From Aquarana catesbeiana (taxonomy: Eukaryota > Chordata > Amphibia > Anura > Ranidae): a stretch of 64,000 bases of DNA. The stretch is taken from the NCBI RefSeq assembly GCF_042186555.1, contig NC_133325.1:669505639-669569638 (forward strand), given 5' to 3'. A program made the translations under genes and the position numbers. The notes under the pieces were generated by a model. It did no database searches and was not told where the DNA came from. It was given only the letters and a program-made list of their open reading frames with translations. This document shows positions 1-11,238 of this stretch, one piece after another (the stretch's first letter is position 1; each line of letters starts with the position of its first letter).

Positions 1-1309
1 CCATAGTGACTAGAAGTGTATTTGGTGGTAATTGTTGTATGTTGTTAAGCTTGTTCAGAAAATCAGTGGTGTCTTGCAGGAAACTCGCAGTGTTTTTGAC
101 TAAAGGTTTTAACATGATCTCTACAAGGCCTGAGATATGTTCGGTAAGTGTATTCATACCTGTTATAATGGGTCTGCCTGGATTTCCTGGCTTGTGAATC
201 TTGAACAGCATGGAGAAGTCTCCAATTTCTGGATTATCCGGAATCGCATTGATGAGTTCTGAATGTAGGTGGCTTGGCATTGTCGCAATGAGACCTTTTA
301 ATTGCTTAGTAAAATCCTGGGTCGGATCATAATCCAGTTTTTTGTAGTAAGTAGTGTTTGCCAGCTGCCTCTGACCCTCTTGCATATATTTGTCTGTATC
401 CTTCACAAGGACTGCTCCCCCTTTATCTGCTGGTTTGATGGTTATGGCCTGATTATTGCGCAGATCATGTACAGCTCTTCGCTCCAGTGGTGAAAGGTTG
501 TATAATATTTTATTTTGCTGGGTGGATATCAGGGATGTGACTCACAGCCTGATGCTGTCAATATAGGTATCCAGTTTGTGGTTGCGTCCTTGTGGAGGTG
601 TGAAGTTGTTGTTCTTTTTCTTTTTGTCACCTCCTATTGTCCTAGGATTCCTTTCATTACTGTGAAAATATTCTTTGAGCCTTAGTCTCCTGAAGAATTC
701 CTCCATATCTGACCATACCTGTAAATTATCCAATTTGGTGGTTGGGCAGAATGTGAGGCCTTTGGAGAGGACTGTTGTTTCTGGTGTAGAAAGTTTATGA
801 TTTGACAAATTTATGATTCCGAGTTCCTCTGTTATATACACATTTTCTGTCAAGTCAGTATTTACACAAGGGATACCTTGGGATTCTGGATCGGGTTCCA
901 AGTTGCTGTTGTTCATGGCAAATTTTTGCAGTTGTCTTTGTAAGGTTTCTATTTCATTCTTAATTTGGTTGATGCTTGTAGGGTCCAATGGTGTTGGGGT
1001 TTCAAACACCAACTGCTTTTGTTTCCGGATTGTTTCCCTTTTACCATACAGTTTATGAATGAGGTTGTTCCTTAACCTTTTGCTGGTATGTCTGCAGAGT
1101 CCTTCTGCATAAAAAGAGTTCAGTGTATTTGCACAAGGATTTTTAATCCGGAGACCCTGTGGTATGAGATTCCTCTTTTTGCATCTTGAGAGAAAGAAGA
1201 TGTCGCTGTTGACCTGTGTTTCCTTTGTGATCAGGTTGGTTAACTGCTTCTTGATGTAGCTATATGCATTATCTTCCATCATAAAAAAAGTATCACAGAC
1301 AGTACTCAA
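1..1309 (-). pseudogene. Penelope-like element ORF, N-terminal and RT part
   Basis: Reverse-strand reading frame of a Penelope-like retroelement. It opens at 1309-1280 (two Met codons at 1282-1277 begin the PLE-like start) and stays open to a single in-frame TGA at 542-544. The same frame then resumes to the window edge. Downstream of the stop I read the PLE reverse-transcriptase hallmarks KPADKGGAVLV (near 430-400) and FKIHKPGNPGRPIITG (near 215-165), which in this family precede the catalytic fingers and palm. The catalytic Asp-Asp motif would lie beyond position 1. The N-terminal ~250 residues are basic and include a coiled-coil-like stretch. PLE proteins copy their RNA at an exposed chromosomal 3' end. 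The family call is firm; activity is excluded by the stop unless it is read through. Confidence 0.88.
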
Positions 1310-1430
1310 TTTTCTCTGTCACAATTGCACTAATACGGCTACAATCACATCAAGTATGCTGGAAGATACTTCATATAGCCGCATAAAGAAGCAGTTAACC
1401 AGGCACTAGACACTACAATATACATCAGGG

Positions 1431-2261
1431 ATGACAAGCTTCACACGTCGATATACAGAAAACCGACTGACCGATGCAGCTATCTTCATAGTTACAGTTT
1501 TCTCCCCCAACAGACTAAACGGCCATCATACACAGCCAGGCCATCAGATACCACCGACTTTGTTCAGACCCAGAAGAAGAGATAAACATCTCAGAACACT
1601 GGCAGACTCCTTCCATAAGAAAGGTTACAAAGACAAAACCATCAACAACAGCATAAACACAGCCTTGAAAACCCGAAAAGAAAATCTCCTCCAATACACA
1701 GAGAAAAAAACTAATAACCAAGTATCTCTAGTCAACACATACAATCCAGCACTTGAAGGGATCAAAAAGATAATCAAAGATTTACAACCCATTATAACAG
1801 AGGATAAAACTCTGAAAGGAATATTCCAACAACCCCCATTATTGGCTTTCAGACAACCACCCATCCTCAGACACAAACTCAGCAGGAAACTTCACTCTGA
1901 TTATGAAGTCACAAATAATGGAAGCAAACCCTGCAATAAAAAAGGCTGCAAACTATGCAACCAGATCAATCTATCCAAAAGTGTCACACACACAAATGGG
2001 ACCTTCAATGTCATGGGATCTTACAACTGTACCTCCAGTAATGTTGTGTACCTCATCCAATGCAAAAGGTGCAGCAAAGGATCTTATGTTGGTGAAACAG
2101 GACAGAAGTTGCAAGCGAGGATGAATTTGCACAGGCATACCATCAAGGAACATAAAGAAGACAGTTTATGCACACCTGTGGGACATCACTTCTCACAACC
2201 GGACCACACTATAGAAGACCTCAATGTTTTAGTTCTAAAGATCAGTATGGGATCAGCCTAG
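1431..2261 (+). pseudogene. PLE C-terminal region with GIY-YIG endonuclease
   Basis: Frame of 276 codons. The end of the RT/thumb region is recoverable in another frame just upstream and across the start (IYRKPTDR near 1450), so a frameshift lies near 1560. From about residue 40 the frame matches the PLE connector. Residues ~190-265 are a GIY-YIG endonuclease: a Cys-rich lead-in (CNKKGCKLC), then VVYLIQCKRC and SYVGETGQ, with the Tyr/Gly/Arg arrangement of the family and a histidine-rich helix (RMNLHRHTIKEH). In PLEs this domain nicks the target DNA. The core residues look intact, but the upstream RT is deleted and frameshifted, so the copy is dead. Confidence 0.88.
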
Positions 2262-3188
2262 TGAAACAAACAGCTTTTCCTTCACAGCAACAAAAGAGCG
2301 TCTCTCAACGCTGAAGGACCGGAATCATTCCCTGCTGGATGCGGTGCATGTTGGCTGATCTGTTATCCATCTGTCCCTGCAGAGGGCCATATCTGCATGC
2401 CCATACGACCTTGCTATTAAGGAGGTCCAACGTGTCTGGTAAGGGTACATCTTTTATTACCCCTTGGATCCACTGGTGGCTGGAAGTTTTCTTCACGTCC
2501 TTCTACTTTCCCCCCATTCATATGGGATGTAGTGAATGAACTGTGGATATGCATCTTTCTACCTGTGCGATTTTGAATTTCTTCATGCAGTTCTAAATCT
2601 TCAATTTTTCACCTTGTGTTGGACTGAATCTGAACACCACTCTTTGCACTTTTCTTTACATTTGTTGTTATGAATTGAACACTTTTTGTATTTTAATTTT
2701 AATTAATATGAATTCAGAATTTAATTTTCACATTGCCTATACTGTGTAGCATAGCGATATTGTTCACTTGGAGTCATTTTCCTTTATGATCCTATATGAA
2801 TATTGATAGAATGATAGATACCATTTAATGCAAGCGCACATTTTTTTTATATAATTTAGTTCTAAAGGGAATTTCAGAACTATCCAGGAAAGGAAAACGT
2901 TTGAACTAAGAATGATAAATCTTTTTGACACAAAAAATAATGGCCTGAATTTAGATATTGGTTTCCTTACCCATTATACTAAAGTTTTATGACCCCTTCT
3001 GTGACTAGCATCCCCCCTGCAGTCTATAGCTCTCCCTCTGTCTTATCTCACTAACTCTGCTATCTTTATTACCATTTATTTGTATGTGTTTGTTTTTCTC
3101 TTTTTTTTTCTCTCTCCTTTCCCTCAGAGATGTGTTTCTTTTTTTTAACATTCTGCTAAAAAAAATTGTGAATCAGTACTGCTTGGAC
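2262..3188 (+). other. PLE 3' noncoding region
   Basis: About 0.9 kb between the GIY-YIG stop and the hammerhead-like core. It is AT-rich with no open frame that resembles a protein. It carries TCTGGTAAGGGTAC at 2433-2446, a 14-mer that recurs on the reverse strand near 11948-11961, and a pyrimidine-rich run at 3080-3130. Confidence 0.6.
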
Positions 3189-3221
3189 CTTGAAGAAGGG
3201 GACATACCCCGAAAGCTTGTC
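3189..3221 (+). ncRNA. Hammerhead-ribozyme-like core of the PLE 3' repeat
   Basis: TTGAAGA (3190-3196), then a GGGG/CCCC stem II, then GAAAGCTTGTC (3211-3221). This matches the hammerhead layout CUGANGA - stem II - GAAA - stem III - UH, with the first C changed to T. PLEs are known to encode such ribozymes in their terminal repeats. Probably degenerate. Confidence 0.55.
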
Positions 3222-3321
3222 CTAAAAAATTGTATGTTAGTGCAAATAAAAAAAGTATCAAGGACAGTACTCAATTTTCTCTGTCACAATTGCGCTAATA
3301 CGGCTACAATCACATAAAGTA

Positions 3322-4601
3322 TATAGAAAAACCATAAGTAGGGATTTTTTCTAAAAACAGTGTACCAAAGAAAAGGCTTACATATTCTTAGAAAATATAT
3401 ATCGTAAAAATTACTAGGGTAGGCAATTTAGTTATAGAATTATTGGCAAATAAGAGTAAATTTGGTTTGGGCATCAAAGTTTCCATGACCTCTGGTCACA
3501 AAATAGTTACATAAAAGTGGTAAATTGTAATTAACAGCAATTGTTATTTGAAGGGAAAATGTTAAACTTTAAAAGAAATAAAAGTGCATGTATTAAATTC
3601 AGGGTTTGCAAATTTCCCTTTCCCTTAAATTCCCAATAAAAGCTCAATTTTTAGTTTTATATTTGAAAAGAAAAAATTCCATCTTAACCTTGTTTATTCA
3701 TTTTTAAAGAAACTTGGCACAAACCCATTCATTTTATCCAACCACTAATAGCTGGAAATCAGTTTTAGACTTCTATGTGTGCCAAGCTGTTTCAGCTTAG
3801 ACTGACTTTATAGTGCTTTTACATCTGAGAGAGCTCATGTATTAAAAATGCAGATACTGAAGTCTTTATTTAATAACATATTGCAGGGAGCAATGACATA
3901 CAGTACAGTCGATTAACAATCACAATTGAGCTTTTAAAATGTTTTTTGCCAAAAAATATTGTATGTATGTATCATAATTGTCCTACAGGGTCAATATTTT
4001 CAGTATACTTTTTGTATGCACCCAGAATCATTGTGAATGCAATCACACACCTACCAATATTTTAGGATGGAAAGAGGGACTTCTTTTAATGTCAACAATT
4101 TTAAGCAAAAAATACCCATTTGAAACAGCTTTTATCCCACTTCCCATTATTTCAGAAGACAAAAACAAGCATAATCCATAACTAATATGCTATTTATAGA
4201 CTCCCACAAAAGGATTCCACAAAAATACAAAGCACTTTAATACTGTACATATTGTGTTATGTTGTGGTGCATATTAAATTAATGGTTTTGTGTTAATATT
4301 GCTTTAATATTTATAGGTTTCTATACAATATATGGAGTATATGGTGACTTTTAAAAGTATTCACCCCCCTGAAGTGTTTTTATAAACATTGTCACCTTTC
4401 AGAGAACTGTTTTAACTCTGACAATAAAATATATTTTTCTGATAGCAAGTATGAAAGTATAATGAAATTCACTTTGGTTCAATGTTCTATAACGATAACT
4501 TTTTATAGGCTCTGTATATATAATAATCATTTAACACATGACAAATGATTGCCCAGAGTACTATGATTTTACTAGAGAACTATCACATAAGGCTGCGTCA
4601 C
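3322..4601. other. Unclassified AT-rich sequence
   Basis: No coding region, tandem array or paired inverted ends seen. The short frame at 3978-4181 has no recognisable domain. Confidence 0.5.
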
Positions 4602-4615
4602 TACTATCATTCACA

Positions 4616-5068
4616 AAGAAAACGGAAATGGGGTAAAATTACCCCTGGGACTAATTACAAAGTATATTACTGTATTTATTTCTGTACTATCTGATTTGTA
4701 CTTTGTTTCTCGCATCTTTAGCATACCACATATGTACCAAAACTCCTGATGAAGCTCATGAATGAGCGATACATGTCGAGTGGTATTCACTAAGTGTTTT
4801 TCTCTCATTGCCTCTGTCCAAATTAGATCTTTTAGATTGAGAGATTGGATTTTTAACTTTTTTCTATTATGTATTAAATTGAATCAATAAAAGTTTGTTT
4901 TATTGTAGTCAGACGTTGCATACATTTTTCCTTATCTTTATACCTCAATTTTTAAGCACCTTAAAAGTCCCAGGGGTAATTTTACCCCATTTTCATTTTC
5001 TTTGTGTCATTTCCTAGATGGGATGTGGTGTTAAGGGTTAACTGTCCCTGCCCTCTTCATATTAAGAT
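4616..5068 (+). mobile_element. Short PLE-type insertion with inverted arms and 14-bp target duplication
   Basis: Flanked by the 14-bp direct repeat TACTATCATTCACA (4602-4615 and 5069-5082). Inside, 4613-4653 and 4966-5005 are inverted copies of each other (both contain GGTAAAATTACCCC or its complement). Between them lie a hammerhead-like core (4746-4777) and an AT-rich tail with an AATAAA signal at 4887-4892 (within CAATAAAAG). A 14-bp duplication points to target-primed integration. There is no protein. The same arrangement recurs at 35188-36706. Confidence 0.65.
4746..4777 (+). ncRNA. Hammerhead-like core
   Basis: CTGATGA (4746-4752), a GCTC/GAGC stem II (4754-4757 with 4764-4767), then GAT instead of GAA (4768-4770), then ACATGTC, which can form a 2-bp stem III with the cleavage C. 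One core position (A to T) differs from the consensus, which should reduce or abolish cleavage. Confidence 0.6.
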
Positions 5069-5082
5069 TACTATCATTCACA

Positions 5083-6349
5083 GTGTATGTAAATTTCAGC
5101 TTGAGCTATTAACAAGCTTTTTACAACAAAGGAGACAGAGAGAAACGTGTGAAAAGGAACCTGACACTCCACTCGCTGGCTATAAATGATAATACTAAAT
5201 ATTTATATGCAATATTATTTTTTAAAGAAAAGATGTACAAGGCCCGCACATATTCTCTGTAGAAGCATCTGTATCTCTCTTTTTATGCTAGTATTTAAAA
5301 GTGTACAATGGAAATATATAATCCACATTTGCAATTTGGATTGTTAAGAGAAATACTGTATAAAACACTTTTAATAGCTAAACATTACAGTCATTTAAAG
5401 CTTGTGTCAGTGGCATCAGTTTTGAGATCATTCATGTCAGGTATATTGGAACTGCAGTTGACCTCCTTCTGACTTGCATTTGACCTGTTTCATAGACTTG
5501 TTTGAGAATGCAAAACCCATCCGAACTGAACATGTGCTTATCTACGCATGCCCTTAGGCAGATTTGTCGAGCAATCCACATAGAGGGACACTTGTGAAAC
5601 ATAGCTGGGCTGAGAGGTTTGTGTTCAAGAAAAGAACTCTTGGGAAATGGTGGCTTTCTCAACAAAGTAGTAAACAGGGAAGAGGTCTAGAGTTCCACTT
5701 TAAAAGGCCACAGTGTGAAATGGTTGACCGGCCAGATGTTTGAATATTACCCACCAATTGGCTTTATTTGCAGCAATTTAAATTTAGAACTTTATCTTTC
5801 TGACTTTGCACCCACATAAAAAACATACACAAGCTCATAGATATTCAGATAGAATATACTGTATAGGTTTTTTTTTCTGAATTGCATTACTTTTCTGAAT
5901 GCTGTTTATAATTATTGTAGAAAAAAAAATAGACAAATTGGCACTAAAAGCAGACAAGTAAAAACCTTCGCTTTGCAGAGTGCACAGATCCCCCATGCTG
6001 GACCTTATATCAGACAATATGAGATGGGGCAGACTGAAGCTGTAGTCTGCATTCATTTTAATGCAGCTTAATGCAGATCTAATTAATTCCATTAACACAT
6101 GTTACTGCTTATTTTAAAAATGTTTTAACAGTTCAAGTTATAGTTAAGTATATTCCTGCTCTGCAGATGAAATGTGTGTTCAATTAAATTGTATGTTAAA
6201 AATAAACTGTTCGCCTTTTTACACTGTATAGTCTCAGATCTCACAAAGTTAAAGAACATAAGAGATAATAACAATAAGCGCACTGTCTTTGCTGATCTCC
6301 TGTTGAAAATGCTAATTCCCTGGCCATCTCTTGTGTTTGTACTTTCCAG
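5083..6349. other. Unclassified intergenic sequence
   Basis: AT-rich and apparently single-copy. Short frames at 5432-5665 and 5835-6098 (reverse) show no domain. Nothing else supported. Confidence 0.45.
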
Positions 6350-7714
6350 CAGTGGCCCGTCCATAGAAGGCGCATGGGCGAGGCCTCCCCTATTCATGTG
6401 TCCGGCCCCCTGATCTACATTTCAGTGGCGCCGGACCATGGATTTTAATGCGGGTGGGTGTTTATTTGAAGCACCTGATTAGAGCCAGAGGCTCTAATAG
6501 GCTTCAAAAAAGGGTGGTCTCCGAGCGAGCATTGCGTTGTGGGACCATAGCAAATACATTTTCCCTATTTTCACACTAAAGTTCCTCCCTGCCAATCAGG
6601 AGGCAGGTCTGTGAGACCTGTTTCCTGATTAGCCAAAATGGCAGGTGATCCTGTTGGATGCCTAGCGCTTTGGCGGAAGAGGAGACCCACGGCGGAGGAA
6701 GCTGGAGGAGCGGACACCGGAGCAGCTGCTGCCCGCATTCCAGGAGAGGAGGAGAGGACATCACAGCCCCGCGGGTAAGTGCCAAACTGCCCGGGGGGGG
6801 GGTGTTTCAGTGCTGTGCCACTCTGCTGCCGGGGGGGTGTGCTTTGTTTGTCCCCCCCCCCAAAGAAGAACCCACCAGCTGCCACTGGTACTTTCTGAGT
6901 TACAGAAGTATTACAAGAGTAAAGCCAGATGAAATCTAGAATACAGATTTACATATTTGTTTGGGATCAATGACTCAGAAATTATTGAAGCTTTTGAAAT
7001 GCCATAACAGCCAAGCAATTCACATTTAAAACAGGAAGTTTAGAAATGTCAGTAGGATTTGCATATGTCTGTTTTTTAACTGGAAATTTCAGTTTGTATA
7101 ACCAAGGTCTGGTTTATAAACAGTCTATGCAGAGTAACTGTTCTGGGCACTTCATCTACTGCTCCTACATTGTAAATGTATTGTAACATTATTGTTGCAA
7201 TGTATTTTGTTTAGTACTCCTAAGCAGATCAAGGACTAAAATCTGTGCAGATGGAGAACTTGACTGCACAATTACACACCGGGGGGGGGGCAAACAAACC
7301 ACCTGACCCCCCCGTTCGGTCCGGAGATCGATCAACCCCCCGTTGCTCGGTTGATCGGCAAACAAGCCCCCCCTTGGCTAACCCATCAGCCCACTTGCCC
7401 TGCACTTACCCCATCCAGATCGCAGGCAGCTCGGCGGCTTTCCCCCGCTTCTGCTCCCAGCTAATACAGTCAATTCTCCTTTCGGCTAATCGGGTCCTAA
7501 GACCCACTTCCTTAGGAGAAGCAGGAAGGCAATAGTGAATACTAATTCACTATTGTCACACTGCGCCCTGAGCCCACCCTTTTTGACGCCAATTAGAGCC
7601 TCAGGCTCTAATCATGTGCTTAAAAAAAAAAAACCCATTGAAATCCATGCGTCCGGAGCCTTGCATGTAGATTAGGGGGCCAGGCACATGGATTAGGAGG
7701 GGCGGCCGCCACTG
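6350..7714. mobile_element. hAT-like nonautonomous element
   Basis: The left end CAGTGGCCCGTCCATAG (6350-) and right end GGGGCGGCCGCCACTG (-7714) are inverted, and subterminal segments (GCCTCTAATAGGC-type motifs near 6490 and 7600) also pair. CAGTG...CACTG ends are typical of hAT elements. I could not match an 8-bp target duplication (CTTTCCAG left, ACGCCAAA right). The AT-rich stretch 6895-7245 looks foreign to the GC-rich flanks and may be a later insertion. Poly-C/G runs at 6791-6860 and 7280-7310 make the frames here meaningless. Confidence 0.5.
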
Positions 7715-8365
7715 ACGCCAAATATGACCTCCATTTCCAGACCTGGATTCCATCATGTCTACATATGAAAACCACAAATTTCCAAAACGTTTGACCTCCT
7801 TTGCCTTTTGGCCTCCCTTTCCCCTTTGGACCTTTTAAATCCAGGTACTTATTGTATGCCCTTAGGTGGCCACCCCTCCCCCTCCATTCCTTGCTGTTCA
7901 ATCTTCTCCCTTTCCAACCCCTTCCTACACCCCCCTTCCTCTTTCCTTCTAATATTACCCTATTACATCCTTAGAGAATTCATAATTGGAGTCATCATTT
8001 TTCTTGGAATTCATTACCAGACCTACAATTAAAAAATGTAATACATATATTGCAGCTTACTAATTATGATATGTGGGGGCTGCATCAGTTTTCTTTCCTT
8101 TGGATTTTTTCCCCTCTGTTTTCACCTGGTGATCTGGCCAGTAACCCTGGAGGAATGAGCAGGGGAGGCACAGCAGACAGCAGCATTGTCAGTCTGGGGG
8201 GAGGGTAGTGTTAAATGTTATAACAGATTTAGAATCACTAACAAACTGAAGCCAAACTCCAGCTCACACTGTATAATCAATTACAGCAAACATTTTTTTT
8301 TCCTTTTGGGATAAAGGTTTTGCATGAATAAATAAAATCTAATTGTTTTAATCACCCGTGTCAGT
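7715..8365. other. Unclassified sequence
   Basis: Pyrimidine-rich at 7780-7970, otherwise unremarkable. TTAAAGGGGTTGTAA at its junction (8367-8381) is the end motif of a frog MITE-like family also seen at 23421. Confidence 0.4.
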
Positions 8366-8530
8366 GTTAAAGGGGTTGTAATCCCTTGAGGTTTTTCACC
8401 TTAGTCACTTGCCTGACGAAGGGGTCCTGCGTGGCCCCGAAACGCTGCACCTTCCTTGTGATGTGACCGTTTTCGATTAAAAAAACTTTTTTGGACAACT
8501 TTGTCTGCTGATCCATGGTGTGCTGTCGAA
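8366..8530 (+). mobile_element. PLE 3'-end fragment with hammerhead-like core
   Basis: Contains CTGACGA (8413-8419), a GGGG...CCCC stem II (8421-8424 with 8435-8438) and GAAACG (8439-8444), followed by an A/T-rich tail. The two core boxes and the stem are intact; stem III is less clear. No coding sequence is attached, so this is a 5'-truncated copy. Confidence 0.6.
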
Positions 8531-8781
8531 GATGTACTTTTGCCATGGATAATGACACCCCTTAACTCTATGTGACAATCCATGTCATAAGAAACTCTCA
8601 CTGATTCCCTGCAATGCACATAGGTACATCATATGAAAACCTATATAAATACAGTAGTGTGCATTGCAGTGCAATAGAGACTTGTATAGTGTCAGTATGA
8701 ATCAGTGAAAGTTTATTATGATGTTTTGTTGTTGACCTATGCTGTACTTTCTTTTATACCTTACTAAAATGTATTACTTAT

Positions 8782-8804
8782 AAAAAAAAAAAAAAAAAAA
8801 AAAA
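8782..8804 (+). repeat. Poly(A) tract
   Basis: Run of more than 20 A residues. No retroposon body could be assigned upstream. Confidence 0.85.
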
Positions 8805-8809
8805 CATTC

Positions 8810-10446
8810 AGCACAACTCCAATAGTATAAAAGGTTCTAATTTTTCGGTTCTGCAGTGACTCAAAGGTGACCACATAGGAGTGGCAGCCTGCATATTTTC
8901 TTGTGAAAGCTGTTAAGTTCAATTCAATTTAAATGATGAATATAAATGTTATAAAATATGATGTAGAGCAACTGCCTGAATCTCCAAACAAGTCGTTACA
9001 TTTGCAAAGAGGTCAAATTTTATGCATGCAATCATTTGCCCTAGTAAGTAAGTAATTTGAATGGACTTCAAGGACAATGCCATAGTGAGAGCAGCACAAT
9101 CACTTGGATTAATCGTTGAAAACAGAATTCTGTAGAGCTGTACAGTGAAATTATTTATGTATTTATTCATTTCCAAACAAGTTCATGTCCACTTTTGCTT
9201 TGGAAAGGTCATTGAGCTGTTATGGGGTTGCCACCTAGTGTTCACAGTTGAAACTATCTACATTCATTTGACTTATACGTTATCATCATAACTATTATTC
9301 ATTTAAGTAATATAGGTTCAGTGTCTCTCACACAGAGCATGTAATTCTGAGGAACAGCTAAAATGCAACCACAGAAAGTAACTAGAATGCTTTACTGCAA
9401 AAAAATAAAAGGGATTTTGCTTTTGTGCACACTACAGCTTATGTTTACTTTATAATATTGGAGGCAAGTATACTATATCATGTTGTATGGATACTGCAAA
9501 AATAAAGGGTGGGTCTGTGATACTGACGTCATCACGTATATATACATATACATTGACACACCGCACGTTTATCAGCTCCATGTCATAAGTGCAATTTGAT
9601 TGAGCTTAATAAATATTCTTTTAAATACTGCACTATGGGCGCAATTCTTGTTTATGTCTTTGAGTGACATAGATCCAGGAGCTGGAGACATCCACTGTTA
9701 AGTTTTTGGGAGACCAAATTCCCTGTGCTTGGTGAGTCCGCCGTTGTGGTCATTCTTTGGGGTAAGGAGACTACATACTCACTTCGGGTGTATATATCTA
9801 CTTGGAGAAAGGGTTCTTCTTTACAACCTTATGGCTACAACTCATCTTCACACCCACATGGATGCCATCTGAATCATTGTTTATTATTATTGAGACTTTA
9901 GTAAAGCTTCAATATACACATCTCTATATCACTTTCTGATTGTATTATTTCACTGTTAAGTTTATGCGATGCTCCACGGATACCTGTTTTCATTCATCTG
10001 AATCACGTTTGTGGATTTCACCATTTATATATTTTTTGGACTATTTGTTACAATATTTGGTATTTGTTCATATCATTTGCCATCTATGGATTACGTATTG
10101 TCCAATCAGGTTCACTATTTATGTAATATCATATATTTTACTTTGGGGACTCTGCCTTAGTTTTCCCTTCTTTACTCAGTAAATTGCAAATTGTTAACTG
10201 ATTGGACAAGGTGGAGATTGTGATGTAACTGTACTGCCTCTCAACTTCATCCAATCCGAAAATGCTTTGCATTCATTGAGAAAATTAGCTACCTTCTTTG
10301 TTCACAATATAGCATGGAACCCAAGAAGCCAGTGGAGACCACAGTGACAGTGTCTACTGCAGTGATTTCCAGCTTCTAGAGGGATCCCACAGGTATGGCA
10401 CATACATACACAATAATGTAAAAATTGCCATGGATGCAACTCATCT
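8810..10446. other. Unclassified, partly retroelement-like
   Basis: No coding region. 9525-9620 has a TGACGTCA-type motif, a TATATATA box and, ~80 bp later, AATAAA. That promoter/polyA spacing resembles an LTR or a short retroposon, but I could not find paired ends. 9660-10190 resembles other T-rich PLE 3' noncoding regions in this window. Confidence 0.35.
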
Positions 10447-10450
10447 ATAA

Positions 10451-11234
10451 CCACTTCAGCCACGGAAGATTTATCTGCTGAATGACCAGGCCATTTTTTG
10501 CGATACGACACTGCATCGCTTTAACTGACAATTGCGGGGTCGTGCGACGTTGCACCCAAACAAAATTGACATCCTTTTTCTTCTTAAAAAAAGCTATTTT
10601 TTTTCTCAGCTTAGGCCAATATGTATTATTCTACATATTTTTGGTAAAAAAAATAGTAAGAAGCGTATATTGATTGGTTTGCGCAAAAGTTATAGTGTCT
10701 ACAAAATAGGGGATAGATTTATAGCATTTTTATTATTATTATTTTTTTTACTAGTAATTGCGGTGATCTGCCATTTTTATTGGGACTGCGACATTATGGC
10801 GGACACATCGGACACTTTTGACACATTTTTGGGACCATTGGCATTTATACAACGATCAGTGCTATAAAAATGCACTGATTACTGTCAAAATGTCACTGGC
10901 AGGGAAGGGGTTAACACTAGGGGGCGATCAAGGGGTTAACTATGTTCCCTGTGAGTGTTTCTAACTGTAGGGGGAGGGGACTGACCTAGAGGAAATGACA
11001 GATCATGATTCCTAGCTATTAGGAACTCACGATCTGTCATTTCTCACAGAACAGAACAGGGGTTTGTGTGTTTACACACACACACGTCCCTGTTCTGCCT
11101 CTCGTGCCCGCGATCGCTCGTGGCCGGCGGTCATCGCGACCGTCTGCCACGAGCATTGGCACCCCCCGCAGTGCAGCGGGCGCGTGTGAGCCTGCTATCC
11201 CGATCCCGAATGACGGTGGCTGGTCGGCAAGCAG
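10451..11234 (+). mobile_element. TTAA-flanked nonautonomous element (CCACTTG family), copy A
   Basis: Left end after ATAA (10447-10450) reads CCACTTCAGCC; the right end is CTGGTCGGCAAGCAG before TTAA (11235-11238). Read from outside, both ends give TTAACYRCTT. The inside includes a conserved block (ACTGACAATTGCGGGGTCGT, 10525-10544), a hairpin at 10990-11045 and GC-rich sequence. The four TTAA-edged copies in the window suggest piggyBac- or Kolobok-like mobilisation; no transposase is encoded. Confidence 0.6.
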
Positions 11235-11238
11235 TTAA

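Larger units (their letters stand above)
1281..3321 (+). mobile_element. Penelope-like element, internally deleted, with terminal direct repeats
   Basis: Forward PLE copy bounded by a 76-bp direct repeat: 1281-1356 is nearly identical to 3246-3321 (both contain CAGTACTCAATTTTCTCTGT). After the 5' repeat an ATG at 1356 starts a peptide closely matching the start of the opposite-strand copy (shared IKKQLT). The reading then jumps within ~60 bp to the C-terminal RT region, so most of the RT is deleted. The GIY-YIG part and a long 3' noncoding region follow, with a hammerhead-like core at 3189-3221 just before the 3' repeat. Terminal repeats of this sort (pLTRs) are typical of PLEs. The copy sits head to head with the reverse copy at 1-1309. 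Confidence 0.85.

Noticed and set aside
9525..9700. Possible LTR (TATA box and AATAAA close together)
   Set aside because: No second copy in the window, no TG..CA ends and no primer-binding site found.
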